Below are positions 1 to 9,856 of a DNA stretch of 64,000 nt, piece by piece. Source of the DNA: an uncultured Gemmatimonadales bacterium (GTDB lineage Bacteria > Gemmatimonadota > Gemmatimonadetes > JACCXV01 > JAHWKZ01); contig CAMYLR010000021.1 in the NCBI GenBank assembly GCA_947259315.1, forward strand, positions 19,659 through 83,658. Direction: 5' to 3'. The notes beneath the pieces were generated by a model, which made no database searches, was not told the DNA's origin, and worked only from the letters and a program-made list of their open reading frames with translations. The position numbers were made by a program, and so were the translations under genes. Every line of letters begins with the position of its first letter. Within the stretch, counting starts at the first letter, position 1.

Positions 1-272
1 CCACCGTACACGAGCCCATTGACGATGAAGAACCACATGAGGAAGAAGTGCCACCGCAGACCACCCGCCAACCAGCCGCCGAGCCGCACCGCTTCAGGGA
101 AGCGAGAACCGGCGAACGGGTAGCAGCAGAATGTCCCGCCGCGTTCGGCAAAAGCGGGGTAGGCGTGGAAGATCTGCAAACCGCTGGCGATCATGCCCAG
201 CAACAGGACGGCGTTCAGCCAATGGGTAGCGCGGATGATCCGCGGATGATAGAACTTGACGCGGCGTTCCAT
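1..272 (-). CDS. cytochrome b/b6-domain membrane protein (N-terminal part; cut by window edge)
   Basis: The first 90 residues of a di-haem-type membrane cytochrome b, running off the left edge. The protein begins MERRVKFYHPRIIRATHWLN, with the RATHWLN histidine typical of thiosulfate-reductase/Ni-Fe-hydrogenase-type b cytochromes. It continues with the membrane segment NAVLLLGMIASGLQIF, a periplasmic stretch (FHAYPAFAERGG) and then LRWHFFLMWFFIVNGLVYG, with a second candidate haem histidine. Family members pass electrons between the quinone pool and a periplasmic redox partner, often a molybdopterin oxidoreductase encoded next door; here that neighbour would lie outside the window. The ATG at 272 is the only plausible start after an in-frame TGA upstream. 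The family call is good; the partner is unknown. Confidence 0.7.
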   Translation of the reverse strand, partial: MERRVKFYHPRIIRATHWLNAVLLLGMIASGLQIFHAYPAFAERGGTFCCYPFAGSRFPEAVRLGGWLAGGLRWHFFLMWFFIVNGLVYG

Positions 273-371
273 CGGATAGTCCGTGAGCTTGAGGATTGAC
301 CGTGGTCGCGGACCTCAATATGATCCCGCCGAAACACGCCCGCTAACCCGTTCGCCGAAGGGGGGTTGAGG

Positions 372-1061
372 ATGCGACTACGACGACTGATCGATCTGAC
401 TGGATCCGCTCTGCTGCTGGCCATCGTGGCTTGTGCACCCACACCCGAGGAGCCCCCGGCCACGGAGGAGCCCCCCGCATCGCTCCCCGAGCCAGTCGTC
501 ACGTACCAGGGTGGCGAGACGGAAGAGGCCCGCGTCGAGCACGGAGAGCTCATCGTCGATGTCGACGAAGCGCGATTGGCGCTCCATGCTCAGCATCACG
601 CGCACGGAGTGATCGAGACGCGCAGGGTCCCGGGTTCGTTCGAACCCGCGGCGATGACCGAGATCAGCGACTTCGCGCTATCGAAAGACGATCTGGTCGT
701 GATCAACCCCGGCCCCGGCGAGTACGTCCACGTCATGGAGGGACAGCGCCACGGGTACCTGAATCTGACGGTGGGGATTACGTACACCGCGCCCGGCGGC
801 GCCCCACCGATGCACACGCATCTGGGGGAAGAGGCCCACGTGTTGACCAGCAATCAAAAGGTCTTGTACGCCTTGGGGGACGATATCTTTGAGATGACGG
901 GACCCTACGTCGTCAACATTCCGCCGATGGTGCCGCACTCGTTCCAGAACCTGGACGATCAAGTAGCTGAGCTAGTGGTGATCTTCCCAACCAACGTGTG
1001 GGAGTACGACGTGCTCGACTACTTCCCGTTCGCGGATCTCGAATCAATGGAATCGAGGTAG
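372..1061 (+). CDS. cupin-domain lipoprotein
   Basis: A 229-residue secreted protein. The N-terminus (MRLRRLIDLTGSALLLAIVAC) is a lipoprotein signal with cysteine after LAIVA, followed by a Pro/Glu-rich linker (TPEEPPATEEPP). The C-terminal half is a single cupin barrel: HTHLGEEAHVL supplies the first motif and MVPHSFQN the second, giving the usual His/Glu metal-binding set. No substrate can be deduced. The ATG at 372 is preferred over the TTG at 366 because it directly follows a purine-rich GGGGTTGAGG Shine-Dalgarno. The mscS-like gene follows after 3 bp, so the two are probably co-transcribed. Confidence 0.75.
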   Translation: MRLRRLIDLTGSALLLAIVACAPTPEEPPATEEPPASLPEPVVTYQGGETEEARVEHGELIVDVDEARLALHAQHHAHGVIETRRVPGSFEPAAMTEISDFALSKDDLVVINPGPGEYVHVMEGQRHGYLNLTVGITYTAPGGAPPMHTHLGEEAHVLTSNQKVLYALGDDIFEMTGPYVVNIPPMVPHSFQNLDDQVAELVVIFPTNVWEYDVLDYFPFADLESMESR

Positions 1062-1064
1062 CCG

Positions 1065-1934
1065 GTGGACGTCCTGCAACAGGTCGTGGAACGGTTGCGC
1101 GCCGAGTTCGCGCCCGACGCGGTGAGCGCGCAACTGACGAGCTTCCTCGTCAACGCCTTGACAGCGCTCGTGACGTTGACGGTGTTCATTGTCGTCTGGA
1201 TGACATTGCGCGCATTCCTGCGCCGCGTCTTCGCCCGCTCTCGGCTCGACGAGACCGCCCAGGGCTTCGCGCTGACGGTGCTCCGCTACTTTGTGCTTCT
1301 GATCGGCATCGTGGCTGCCCTCGGTGCGTTCGGCGTCAACACCGCATCGCTTGTCACGAGCGTCGGCGTGCTCGGTCTGACGATCGGGTTCGCGGCTCGA
1401 GACGCGCTGTCAAACATCATCTCAGGAATCTTCATTTTCTGGGACCGACCTTTCGTGATTGGCGACTTAATCGAGGTCGGCGACCATTACGGTCGGGTTG
1501 ATCGCATCACGATGCGCTCGACGCGGGTGATCACAAACGATGGCAAGATGCTCGCCATCCCGAACAACGAGATGGTCAACTCGATCGTCGCTTCTTACAC
1601 CAATTTCCCGAACCTGCGCCTCGACATCGCCGTCACTGTGGCGGTCGATACGAACCTCGGGGAAGCGCGCAGGGTGCTGATCGATCTAGTCGCTCACGAC
1701 GACGACTTCCTGAAAGAACCACCGCCGCGGGTCGTGGTGACTGCGCTCAACGACTACAACGTGGCGCTGGAGCTCCAGGTGTGGCTCGAGCATGAGCGCA
1801 GCCACGTCACGAAGCGCTTTGCGCTGCGCGAGGCAGCGTTTGAGGCGTTGAACGCAGCCGGGATCGAAATGCCGTTCGAGACGCTGGCGCTGCAACCGAT
1901 CGAGGTTGGCAGCAAGACTAGCGAAACGAACTGA
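1065..1934 (+). CDS. small-conductance mechanosensitive channel (MscS family)
   Basis: A 289-residue inner-membrane channel that opens under membrane tension to release solutes during hypo-osmotic shock. Three N-terminal membrane helices (about residues 20-45, 68-90 and 95-125) lead into the classic MscS beta domain. The pore helix/beta junction is recognisable as GLTIGFAARDALSNIISG, followed by FWDRPFVIGDLIEVG and IPNNEMVNS. Length and domain order match the short E. coli MscS-type proteins. The start is GTG, with GAGG a few bases upstream. Its stop codon abuts the stop of the convergent carboxylase gene with no intergenic base. Confidence 0.93.
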   Translation: MDVLQQVVERLRAEFAPDAVSAQLTSFLVNALTALVTLTVFIVVWMTLRAFLRRVFARSRLDETAQGFALTVLRYFVLLIGIVAALGAFGVNTASLVTSVGVLGLTIGFAARDALSNIISGIFIFWDRPFVIGDLIEVGDHYGRVDRITMRSTRVITNDGKMLAIPNNEMVNSIVASYTNFPNLRLDIAVTVAVDTNLGEARRVLIDLVAHDDDFLKEPPPRVVVTALNDYNVALELQVWLEHERSHVTKRFALREAAFEALNAAGIEMPFETLALQPIEVGSKTSETN

Positions 1935-3569
<1,635 letters not shown>

Positions 3570-3628
3570 GGCCGTGGAGTGAAGATATCTCGGGTCCTCT
3601 AGGACGCTAGCGAACGACTCATCGAATC

Positions 3629-3683
3629 GTTCAAGGATTGTTCAACCCTCCGCAACGATCTGTTCACAACTCACCAATAGAAT
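3629..3683 (+). promoter_or_regulatory. PHO-box-like direct repeats with -10 box upstream of the TonB receptor
   Basis: GTTCA occurs at 3629, 3640 and 3662, i.e. at 0, 11 and 33 nt, an exact 11-nt phase with one degenerate unit (3651) between. The third repeat is followed 9 nt later by TAGAAT (3678-3683), a sigma70-like -10, and there is no separate -35. This layout, tandem 11-nt repeats replacing the -35, is that of PhoB/PhoP boxes; GTTCAC is close to the actinobacterial PhoP repeat. The inference is phosphate-starvation control of the receptor at 3842. The rest of 3570-3841 shows no gene, only a GC-rich leader ending in AAGGAG at 3827. Confidence 0.6.
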
Positions 3684-3841
3684 AGTGCCATACGACTCCC
3701 GGCCGGCGGGGACAACCGGTCTGGGGGCGATACGGAACCGGGCGGACGCCGTCATGTCAACCGCAGGCGACGGCGTCGCGCCCGCTTTCCACACAAAACC
3801 GACCCGCCTTACGTAACGGGTAGACGAAGGAGAAATGAAAC

Positions 3842-6643
3842 ATGAGGCACACGCGTCCGTTGCTGATCACCGCACTCGCCATAGCGGCAGCCCTGGCGCC
3901 ACTAGCGACTTCAAATGCCCAGGAAGTTCTTCAAGGCAGCGTCTTCGACGCCTCCACCGGTGAACCGCTGATCGGTGCCCAGGTAGCGATCGAAGGCACC
4001 GACAGCGGTGCGATCACCGATGTCGACGGCCGCTACCGGCTTCAGCTTCATCCGGGTTCGTATGACCTCCGGGTCGTGTACCTCGGGTATCGTGACAAGA
4101 TCGTCGAGGGCGTCACCGTTGAGCCGGCTGGAGTGACCTTCCAGGACGTCGCCCTCGAGCCCGATGTGATTCAAACCGAAGAGATCGAGGTCGTGATCTC
4201 GGCCGAGGCCGAACGTGGATCGATCATCGGCGCGCTCGCCCGGCAACGGCGGTCGACCAACGTCGTCAACGGGATATCGGCCGAAGAGATCGCCGGTGCT
4301 CCCGCATCGAACGCGGCGGATGCGATCAAGCGCGTCTCGAGCACGTCGCTGGTCGACAATCGTTACGTCTACGTGCGCGGTCTGGGCGAGCGGTACAGCG
4401 TCTCTCAGGTCGACGGCAGCACGCTGCCGACGCCGGAACCCGAAAAGCGCGTGCTCCCGCTCGACATCTTCCCGGCCAACATGGTCGAGAGCTTGTTCAC
4501 CGTGAAGTCGTACACCGCCGATCTACCAGGCGATTTCGCCGGCGGGTTGATCGACATCCAGACGAAGGACATCCCCGAATACGGCTTCTTCACGTTCAGC
4601 ACCGGCGTCGGGTACAACAGCAACCTGAGCGACATGAACCGGCTCGACTACGAGGGCAGCGACCTCGATTGGCTCGGGTTCGACAACGGTGCGCGATTGT
4701 TGCCCAAGGGGTTTCCTGACCGGATCCCGCCGAGCGCAACCGATGGTGAGCGCGCCGATCTCCACAGCCGCTTCGACGGTGATTTTGTGCTGTCCTCGGA
4801 GTCGATCGGGTTTGGCGACGTCAACAAGTCGTTCAGCATGTCGACCGGCAGCCCGGTGAACTGGTTCGGAAAAGAGGGCGGTTACCTGCTCGGTGTCAAC
4901 TACTCGATCTCGACCAACGCCCGCGAGCAAGAGGAGTTCTTCCCGACGCTCGAGGAAGGCCGCGACCAGTACGACTTCGACACGACGATCGGCACCCGTG
5001 AGGTATCGTGGGGCGCAATCGGCAGCTACAGCATCAACACGTCGCCGACGAGCCGACTCTCGTTCAAGACGATGGTCACCCACAGTGGTGACGACGAAGC
5101 GCGCTTCGTGGAGGGGCCGTTCGACCAATCGACCAGCGGCTTTGGGCAGATCACCCGCTTTCAGTTCATTGAACGGACACTGGTCAACACCAAGACGACA
5201 TACGAGCAGAAATCGGGCTGGCTCGGCGACTCCAAGTTGACGTGGGACGGCTCGTACGCGCTCGCGCAGCGCGAGGAGCCCGACACGCGGCAGACGTCTT
5301 TTGTCGCCACCGAAGAAGGCGGTGAGTTCTTCTTCAACGAAGCCGGCAACAACAGCCGCTTTTTCTCAAATTTGACCGACCACATGTTCCAAGGTGGGAT
5401 CAAGTCCGAGAGCCAATTCGATCTGTTTGGCGACCGCGCTGTGCTCGACACAGGGGTTCGGGGGGGATACCGGACGCGTGACTTCGAGGCCCGGAGATTT
5501 GCCTACGAAGGCGCTCGGTCCAGCGTGCGGTCACTCCCCCCGACCGAGCTGTTTACTAGCGACAACATCCGCACCGGGAACATCGAGTTCCTCGACGTTA
5601 CCGAGCCCAACGACGAGTACGACGCGACCGAGCTCACCGCCGCCGGATACGGAAGCTTGCGGCTCGGTCTGTCGTCGACCGTGGCGTTGACCTCGGGCCT
5701 CCGGGTCGAGTACAACGACACCGACGTCGAGTCGTTCGACCCGCGGACGGCGACCAAGATCACCGCGCTCAGCGCCGATCTCACCACCTGGGAGTTTCTA
5801 CCCTCGGTGGCGATGCAGTGGGACGCGACGCCGCAGCAGACGGTCCGCGCCGGGGTGGCGCGTACGATCGTCCGACCCCAGTTCCGTGAGCTCGCTCCGT
5901 TCCGTTATGACAACTATCTGGAGTCGACGCTCGGCAACCCGTTTCTCGAGAACGGTGAGATCTACAACATCGATGCCCGGTGGTCGTGGTACCCGACGCT
6001 CGGAGAAGTGCTCTCGTTCGGCGCATTCTACAAGATCTTCAACGACCCGATTGAGATCGTTCGCCTTCCGACCGGCGGCGCGAGCCTCGGCACACCCGAG
6101 CCGTACAACGGCCCGTCCGCCGAGACGTACGGATTCGAGATCGAGCTTCGAAACGATCTCGGTCGATGGACGCCTCTCACCGGTCTTGGTATCACCGCCA
6201 ACCTGACGATCGCTGAGTCGAACGTCGATCAGGATGAGCCGGTGGAAGTGTTCAGCGGCGGCAGCAGCAGCGATACGGCGACAATTCTCGACCCGGCCGT
6301 GTTCACCAACGCTTCGCGGCCGATGGTGAACCAGTCTGACTTCCTCATCAACGCGTCGCTGAACTACGCGACACCGGGCGGCCGCTCCGAAGTGACGTTG
6401 CTCTACAACGGCGTCGGGGAGCGACTCTCGCAGGTCGGAGTCCAGGGATTCGACGACATCTTCGAGCAGACGCGTCACGTGTTCGACTTGACGTTCGAAC
6501 AACGCATCAACGGTGCGTTCAATCTCAAGTTCGCGCTCGCCAACCTCACCGACGAGCCGTACGAGTTCAAGATCGGAGACGACACGACCGAGAAGTACAA
6601 GTCGGGCCGGGAAGGCTCCGTGAAGATCTCTTACTCGTTCTGA
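3842..6643 (+). CDS. TonB-dependent receptor with carboxypeptidase-regulatory-like domain
   Basis: A 933-residue outer-membrane receptor. It has a cleavable signal peptide (about 1-26, ending SNAQ), a CarboxypepD_reg-like domain (about 29-105, VFDASTGEPLIGAQVAIEGT through VVYLGYRDKI), a plug domain (about 135-250, with YVRGLGERYS and VDGSTLPTPEP) and a 22-strand-type beta barrel. The barrel ends in the aromatic terminal strand VKISYSF expected for BAM recognition. It imports a ligand using TonB/ExbBD energy; no TonB box is obvious to me. Start: ATG with AAGGAG at 3827-3832. The upstream PHO-box-like repeats and the downstream lipoprotein suggest a phosphate-containing ligand, but that is inference. 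Confidence 0.9.
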   Translation: MRHTRPLLITALAIAAALAPLATSNAQEVLQGSVFDASTGEPLIGAQVAIEGTDSGAITDVDGRYRLQLHPGSYDLRVVYLGYRDKIVEGVTVEPAGVTFQDVALEPDVIQTEEIEVVISAEAERGSIIGALARQRRSTNVVNGISAEEIAGAPASNAADAIKRVSSTSLVDNRYVYVRGLGERYSVSQVDGSTLPTPEPEKRVLPLDIFPANMVESLFTVKSYTADLPGDFAGGLIDIQTKDIPEYGFFTFSTGVGYNSNLSDMNRLDYEGSDLDWLGFDNGARLLPKGFPDRIPPSATDGERADLHSRFDGDFVLSSESIGFGDVNKSFSMSTGSPVNWFGKEGGYLLGVNYSISTNAREQEEFFPTLEEGRDQYDFDTTIGTREVSWGAIGSYSINTSPTSRLSFKTMVTHSGDDEARFVEGPFDQSTSGFGQITRFQFIERTLVNTKTTYEQKSGWLGDSKLTWDGSYALAQREEPDTRQTSFVATEEGGEFFFNEAGNNSRFFSNLTDHMFQGGIKSESQFDLFGDRAVLDTGVRGGYRTRDFEARRFAYEGARSSVRSLPPTELFTSDNIRTGNIEFLDVTEPNDEYDATELTAAGYGSLRLGLSSTVALTSGLRVEYNDTDVESFDPRTATKITALSADLTTWEFLPSVAMQWDATPQQTVRAGVARTIVRPQFRELAPFRYDNYLESTLGNPFLENGEIYNIDARWSWYPTLGEVLSFGAFYKIFNDPIEIVRLPTGGASLGTPEPYNGPSAETYGFEIELRNDLGRWTPLTGLGITANLTIAESNVDQDEPVEVFSGGSSSDTATILDPAVFTNASRPMVNQSDFLINASLNYATPGGRSEVTLLYNGVGERLSQVGVQGFDDIFEQTRHVFDLTFEQRINGAFNLKFALANLTDEPYEFKIGDDTTEKYKSGREGSVKISYSF

Positions 6644-6693
6644 CGGTTTGCGATCTCGATAATCACAAGCACAAAGGAGAGGGAAAAACCAGT

Positions 6694-8148
6694 ATGAAGC
6701 ATTTAGCACGTAAGCTCGTACCGTTTGTACTCGGTGGTCTCGTCGCCATCACGCTCGTAGCGTGCAACGACGACGACGATGGCCCAGTTGGAAACGGCGG
6801 AAACGGCGGCAATGGTGGTAACGGTGGCTCCAACGTCGTCGTCCTGACTGGCGACATTCGCGGGACCCGGACCCTCTCGCCCGATTCGATCTACGTCATC
6901 GAAGGCTTCCTCGAGGTGCAACCCGGCGGCACGTTGATCGTCCCGGCGGGCACCGACTTGATCAGCGATACCAACACGCGTGGCTCGATCGTCACGCTAG
7001 CGGCGGTGGGCGACGACCCGAGCGGGCGGCTCGTCGTACAGGGGACCGCCGCCGCGCCGGTGATCTTTCGGCCCGGTACGGCGGCGCAAGCTGCCGCCGG
7101 TCTAGTGCCGGCTCAAGCCGAAAGCTGTGACCGTGGTGAAGCCGGCGGGATCGTGATGCACGGCGAAGCACCGATCAACCCGCTCGGCGGAACCGCCGTA
7201 TCGGAGGGCGTAGCGCGTCCGTTCGGCGGCGACAACCCGGCTGACAACAGCGGCGACATCCAGTACCTGGTGATCCTCTGCGGTGGCGTCAAGGTGACGC
7301 CCGATAACGAGATCAACGGGCTCACGATGGCCGGTGTGGGCAGCGGGACGCGCGTCAGCTTCGTCCAGGCCCACCTTATCGCCGACGATGGCTTTGAGTG
7401 GTTCGGCGGCACCGTCAACGGTGACCACCTCGTCAGCTCTGGTAACGACGACGACGCGTTCGACTGCGACTTCGGCTGGAACGGCACGGTGCAGTTCTTC
7501 GTGGCCGTCCAGGATCCGGGTCTAGCCAACCGCGGTATGGAGTGCGACAACGACGGTAACGGCAGCGACAACGCACCGATCACCGAGCCCACGATGCTCA
7601 ACGGCACGTGGATCGGCACCGGCGTGGAGCGCGCCAACAGCGAGACCAACGACGGTCTCTACCTGCGGCGGAACTCGGCACCAAAGATCAACAACGTCAT
7701 CATCTCCAACTTCGGCAACATCGGCATCGTCGTCGACGGCAGCGCGTCGAAGAACCAGGCGATGACCGGTAACTTGATCGTCGATCACGCCCTGTTCTTC
7801 AACAATCTGCGTCTTGCGGCACCCGCCAACCTGCAGGTCGCGCAGGGTGACCCCCTGACGAACATCAGCTTCCGGTTGAGCGGTGAGTACACCTCGACCG
7901 ATGTGCCGTCTGCGTTCGGTGGAGGGACGTACATCGAAGGCGATCCGCTGTTCCCCACACCAGTGAGCAATGCATGGTCCGGGGCCTGTCCGAACCTGGT
8001 GCCCGGCGCCGGCTCGCCGGCGCTCGATGCGGCCAACGCCACGACGCCGAGCGGACCGGGCGTCGTCGACGGTTCCGCGAACTACCTCGGTGCGTTCGGC
8101 GGTGTCGACTGGATGTGCCAATGGACGCTCTGGCAGCAAGCTCAGTAA
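6694..8148 (+). CDS. beta-helix-type lipoprotein paired with TonB receptor
   Basis: A 484-residue lipoprotein. The signal is MKHLARKLVPFVLGGLVAIT, with the lipobox LVAC. A glycine/asparagine linker follows, then a long domain opening with GDIRGTRTLSPDSIYVIEGF and PAGTDLISDT. This opening resembles surface proteins of Bacteroidota and other Gram-negatives that begin with a GxI-T(x)TLT-xxxxYxLxGFxxV block and form parallel beta-helices. Several segments (VSFVQAHLIADDGFEWFGG, NNVIISNFGNIGIVVDG) look like beta-helix rungs. It sits 50 bp behind the TonB receptor with a strong AAAGGAGAGGG Shine-Dalgarno and is almost certainly co-transcribed. It is likely the surface partner of the receptor; the ligand is unknown. 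Confidence 0.7.
   Translation: MKHLARKLVPFVLGGLVAITLVACNDDDDGPVGNGGNGGNGGNGGSNVVVLTGDIRGTRTLSPDSIYVIEGFLEVQPGGTLIVPAGTDLISDTNTRGSIVTLAAVGDDPSGRLVVQGTAAAPVIFRPGTAAQAAAGLVPAQAESCDRGEAGGIVMHGEAPINPLGGTAVSEGVARPFGGDNPADNSGDIQYLVILCGGVKVTPDNEINGLTMAGVGSGTRVSFVQAHLIADDGFEWFGGTVNGDHLVSSGNDDDAFDCDFGWNGTVQFFVAVQDPGLANRGMECDNDGNGSDNAPITEPTMLNGTWIGTGVERANSETNDGLYLRRNSAPKINNVIISNFGNIGIVVDGSASKNQAMTGNLIVDHALFFNNLRLAAPANLQVAQGDPLTNISFRLSGEYTSTDVPSAFGGGTYIEGDPLFPTPVSNAWSGACPNLVPGAGSPALDAANATTPSGPGVVDGSANYLGAFGGVDWMCQWTLWQQAQ
6790..6828 (+). repeat. short GGN-rich coding repeat (Gly-Asn-Gly linker)
   Basis: Thirteen codons alternate glycine and asparagine (GGA AAC GGC pattern, four copies), encoding a flexible linker directly after the lipidated cysteine and a D5 run. 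Probably a spacer holding the beta-helix domain off the membrane. Such a near-perfect 9-bp repeat could vary in copy number by slippage. Confidence 0.7.
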
Positions 8149-8786
8149 CACGGCAAGACTGCGGGGGCTACCCGAACCGGGGGGGGCGTGCTCGACGCCG
8201 CTCCTCTCGGTTCCCCGCGGTGATAGGTGGCCTGATGTTGGCGCTTGGTTGCGGCCTGGGGAGCGACCCTGAGGCCAACCAGGCCACCGTATTGCCGGTC
8301 CCGGAGCCGATCCCCGGGATCAATTACGAGATAAAGCGCCTACCGCCCGAGCAGCTCGAGCTGACGGGCGCTGCGAAAAGCCTCAACGACCTACTCCGAA
8401 CGATCGAACGGGCGATCGGCGAGCGCGACACGACGCGCTTGTTCGACTTGATGGTCACCGAGCGTGAGTACCGGCAGATCTTGTTCCCGGCGTTCCCTGC
8501 CGCCCATCCACCGATCAATGCCGATTTCGCTTCTATCTGGGTCAACCACTTCAGCGACGCCTACCGCGGACTGCACCAAGTCGAGCGACAGTATGGTGGC
8601 AAGGATGTGCGGATCGAGAACGTGGCGTTCGAGGCCCCTGATCAGGACTTCGTAAACTTCGTGTTGCACGAGACGAGCCGCGTCGACGTCGTGATCGACG
8701 GTCAACGGCACGAGAGGATGCGGCTGTTTGGATCGGTCTTCCGGGTCGGCGATCAGTGGAAGGTGCTTTCCTACCCCGAGCTGTAG
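8121..8786 (+). CDS. hypothetical secreted protein, possible lipoprotein; start uncertain
   Basis: The reliable part is the C-terminal 185 residues, after SDPEANQATVLPVPEPIPG. It is a mixed alpha/beta domain with TIERAIGERDTTRLFDLMV and a closing FRVGDQWKVLSYPEL, reminiscent of NTF2/SnoaL-like domains that carry a solute in a cone-shaped pocket; this is a weak resemblance. Upstream lies a possible lipoprotein signal (RRRSSRFPAVIGGLMLALGC). ATG 8121 (used here) would include the arginine-rich region and overlap the previous gene by 28 bp; GTG 8220 or ATG 8235 (with AGGTGG before it) would give a shorter protein without a proper signal. It follows the receptor/lipoprotein pair on the same strand. 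Confidence 0.5.
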   Translation: MDALAASSVTRQDCGGYPNRGGRARRRSSRFPAVIGGLMLALGCGLGSDPEANQATVLPVPEPIPGINYEIKRLPPEQLELTGAAKSLNDLLRTIERAIGERDTTRLFDLMVTEREYRQILFPAFPAAHPPINADFASIWVNHFSDAYRGLHQVERQYGGKDVRIENVAFEAPDQDFVNFVLHETSRVDVVIDGQRHERMRLFGSVFRVGDQWKVLSYPEL

Positions 8787-8805
8787 CAGTCCTCTAGAAA
8801 GCTCC

Positions 8806-9708
8806 TCACTCCGCGATCTCGTATCCCGGTGCCGTTGGGACGACGGTTGCACCGGGAGCGATCTGGCGACCCTCGAAGTAGCCGGCGATCTGGTCGGAGA
8901 TTCCGTACTTGCCGCTCGCCCGCCGGCGCTCGTTCAGCAAACGCCAGATGTTCCACTCGTCGTGGCTTCCGAGACTGAAGTTGACGCCGGCGCGAATCGT
9001 GTAGTAACGAAAGAAATCGTTGCGTCGCCGGACACGCTCGGCCTTCTCGGCGTCGCCTTCTAGAGGATCTCCATGCTCGTCGTGGAACGGCGGATCGAAT
9101 GCGGCACGGAAGTCCTCGTCCATGGCGTACTTGCGCGCGAAGTACTCCTCGACACCGGCGGTCCACGTGCGCGATCCGCCCTCGGTAAAGAAACCCCGCA
9201 CGTCACTCGGGCTCATAAAGTAGAAAGCGTCCCACCGCCGACCGGTGTTATCGACGTCGTCCTCGACCATGATGCGCGTCCACATCCGCATGTAGTCACC
9301 GCCGCTGGGCGGCGATTCGGCGAACAGCTTATCGATATCGATCGAGATCCCGCGTTCTTTTGACAACGTCGCCGCGTGGCGGTTCATGAGCCCGGTCCCC
9401 TCTTTTGATTCCATCTGATAACGGCCCGGGTTCAGGACCCAGAATCGATGCCCCCAGTCCTCCATGAGGCGCCGGGCGACGTGATCGGCGATCTCGACGT
9501 TGGTCGAGAAGTGGCTCCCGACGCGACCGCTGAGCGGCGTGCTCAGGAACACCATCACGTCATCGGCGGCCTTGGCGCGGGCGATATCGTACTCGAGGAG
9601 TGCGATCTGGCGCTCGAATAAATCGTACCAGATGCCAGCCTGCCACCGATACTGCATCGGAAAGCCTTCGACCGGGAATCCCGTTTCATACCTTGCTTCG
9701 CCTGTCAT
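8806..9708 (-). CDS. hypothetical protein, possibly nucleoside deoxyribosyltransferase-like fold
   Basis: A 300-residue soluble protein that I do not recognise as a named family. The N-terminal part has VMVFLSTPLSGRVGSHFSTN, then ADHVARRLMEDWGHRFWVLNP, then DYMRMWTRIMVEDD and WDAFYFMSPSD. That order (hydrophobic strand ending in PLSG, amphipathic helix, LNP, DYMR, WDAFYFM) resembles the nucleoside 2-deoxyribosyltransferase/DUF4406 superfamily, but the protein is about twice as long and the match is by eye only. The start at ATG 9708 has GGAGG just upstream; a longer reading to 9831 is not supported. It is convergent with the preceding gene and divergent from the SLC13 permease. Confidence 0.5.
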   Translation of the reverse strand: MTGEARYETGFPVEGFPMQYRWQAGIWYDLFERQIALLEYDIARAKAADDVMVFLSTPLSGRVGSHFSTNVEIADHVARRLMEDWGHRFWVLNPGRYQMESKEGTGLMNRHAATLSKERGISIDIDKLFAESPPSGGDYMRMWTRIMVEDDVDNTGRRWDAFYFMSPSDVRGFFTEGGSRTWTAGVEEYFARKYAMDEDFRAAFDPPFHDEHGDPLEGDAEKAERVRRRNDFFRYYTIRAGVNFSLGSHDEWNIWRLLNERRRASGKYGISDQIAGYFEGRQIAPGATVVPTAPGYEIAE

Positions 9709-9856
9709 TCGCCTCCGTTCCTCGTCACTCCGCACGGTCCCTCTGCTAAGGCGACAGATTAGATCACGGCCCGCGTCGCGACCATCGACAATAAGCTGAT
9801 CCAGGACTACCCTTTTTGCGCCTCCAGGCACCGTCCTTTTCTAGCGGGGTCGCGAT

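Noticed and set aside
72-82. Haem-binding PAS as established for the kinase at 33176 (residues, not bases)
   Set aside because: The His region resembles FixL but the distal arginine is missing and this PAS type is common in proteins not known to bind haem; left as a possibility only.
3701-3726. GGGGACAACCGGTCTGGGG as another DosR-like palindrome
   Set aside because: The second half does not match TCCCC and neither CCCGACAGAC nor the -10 follows at the required spacing.
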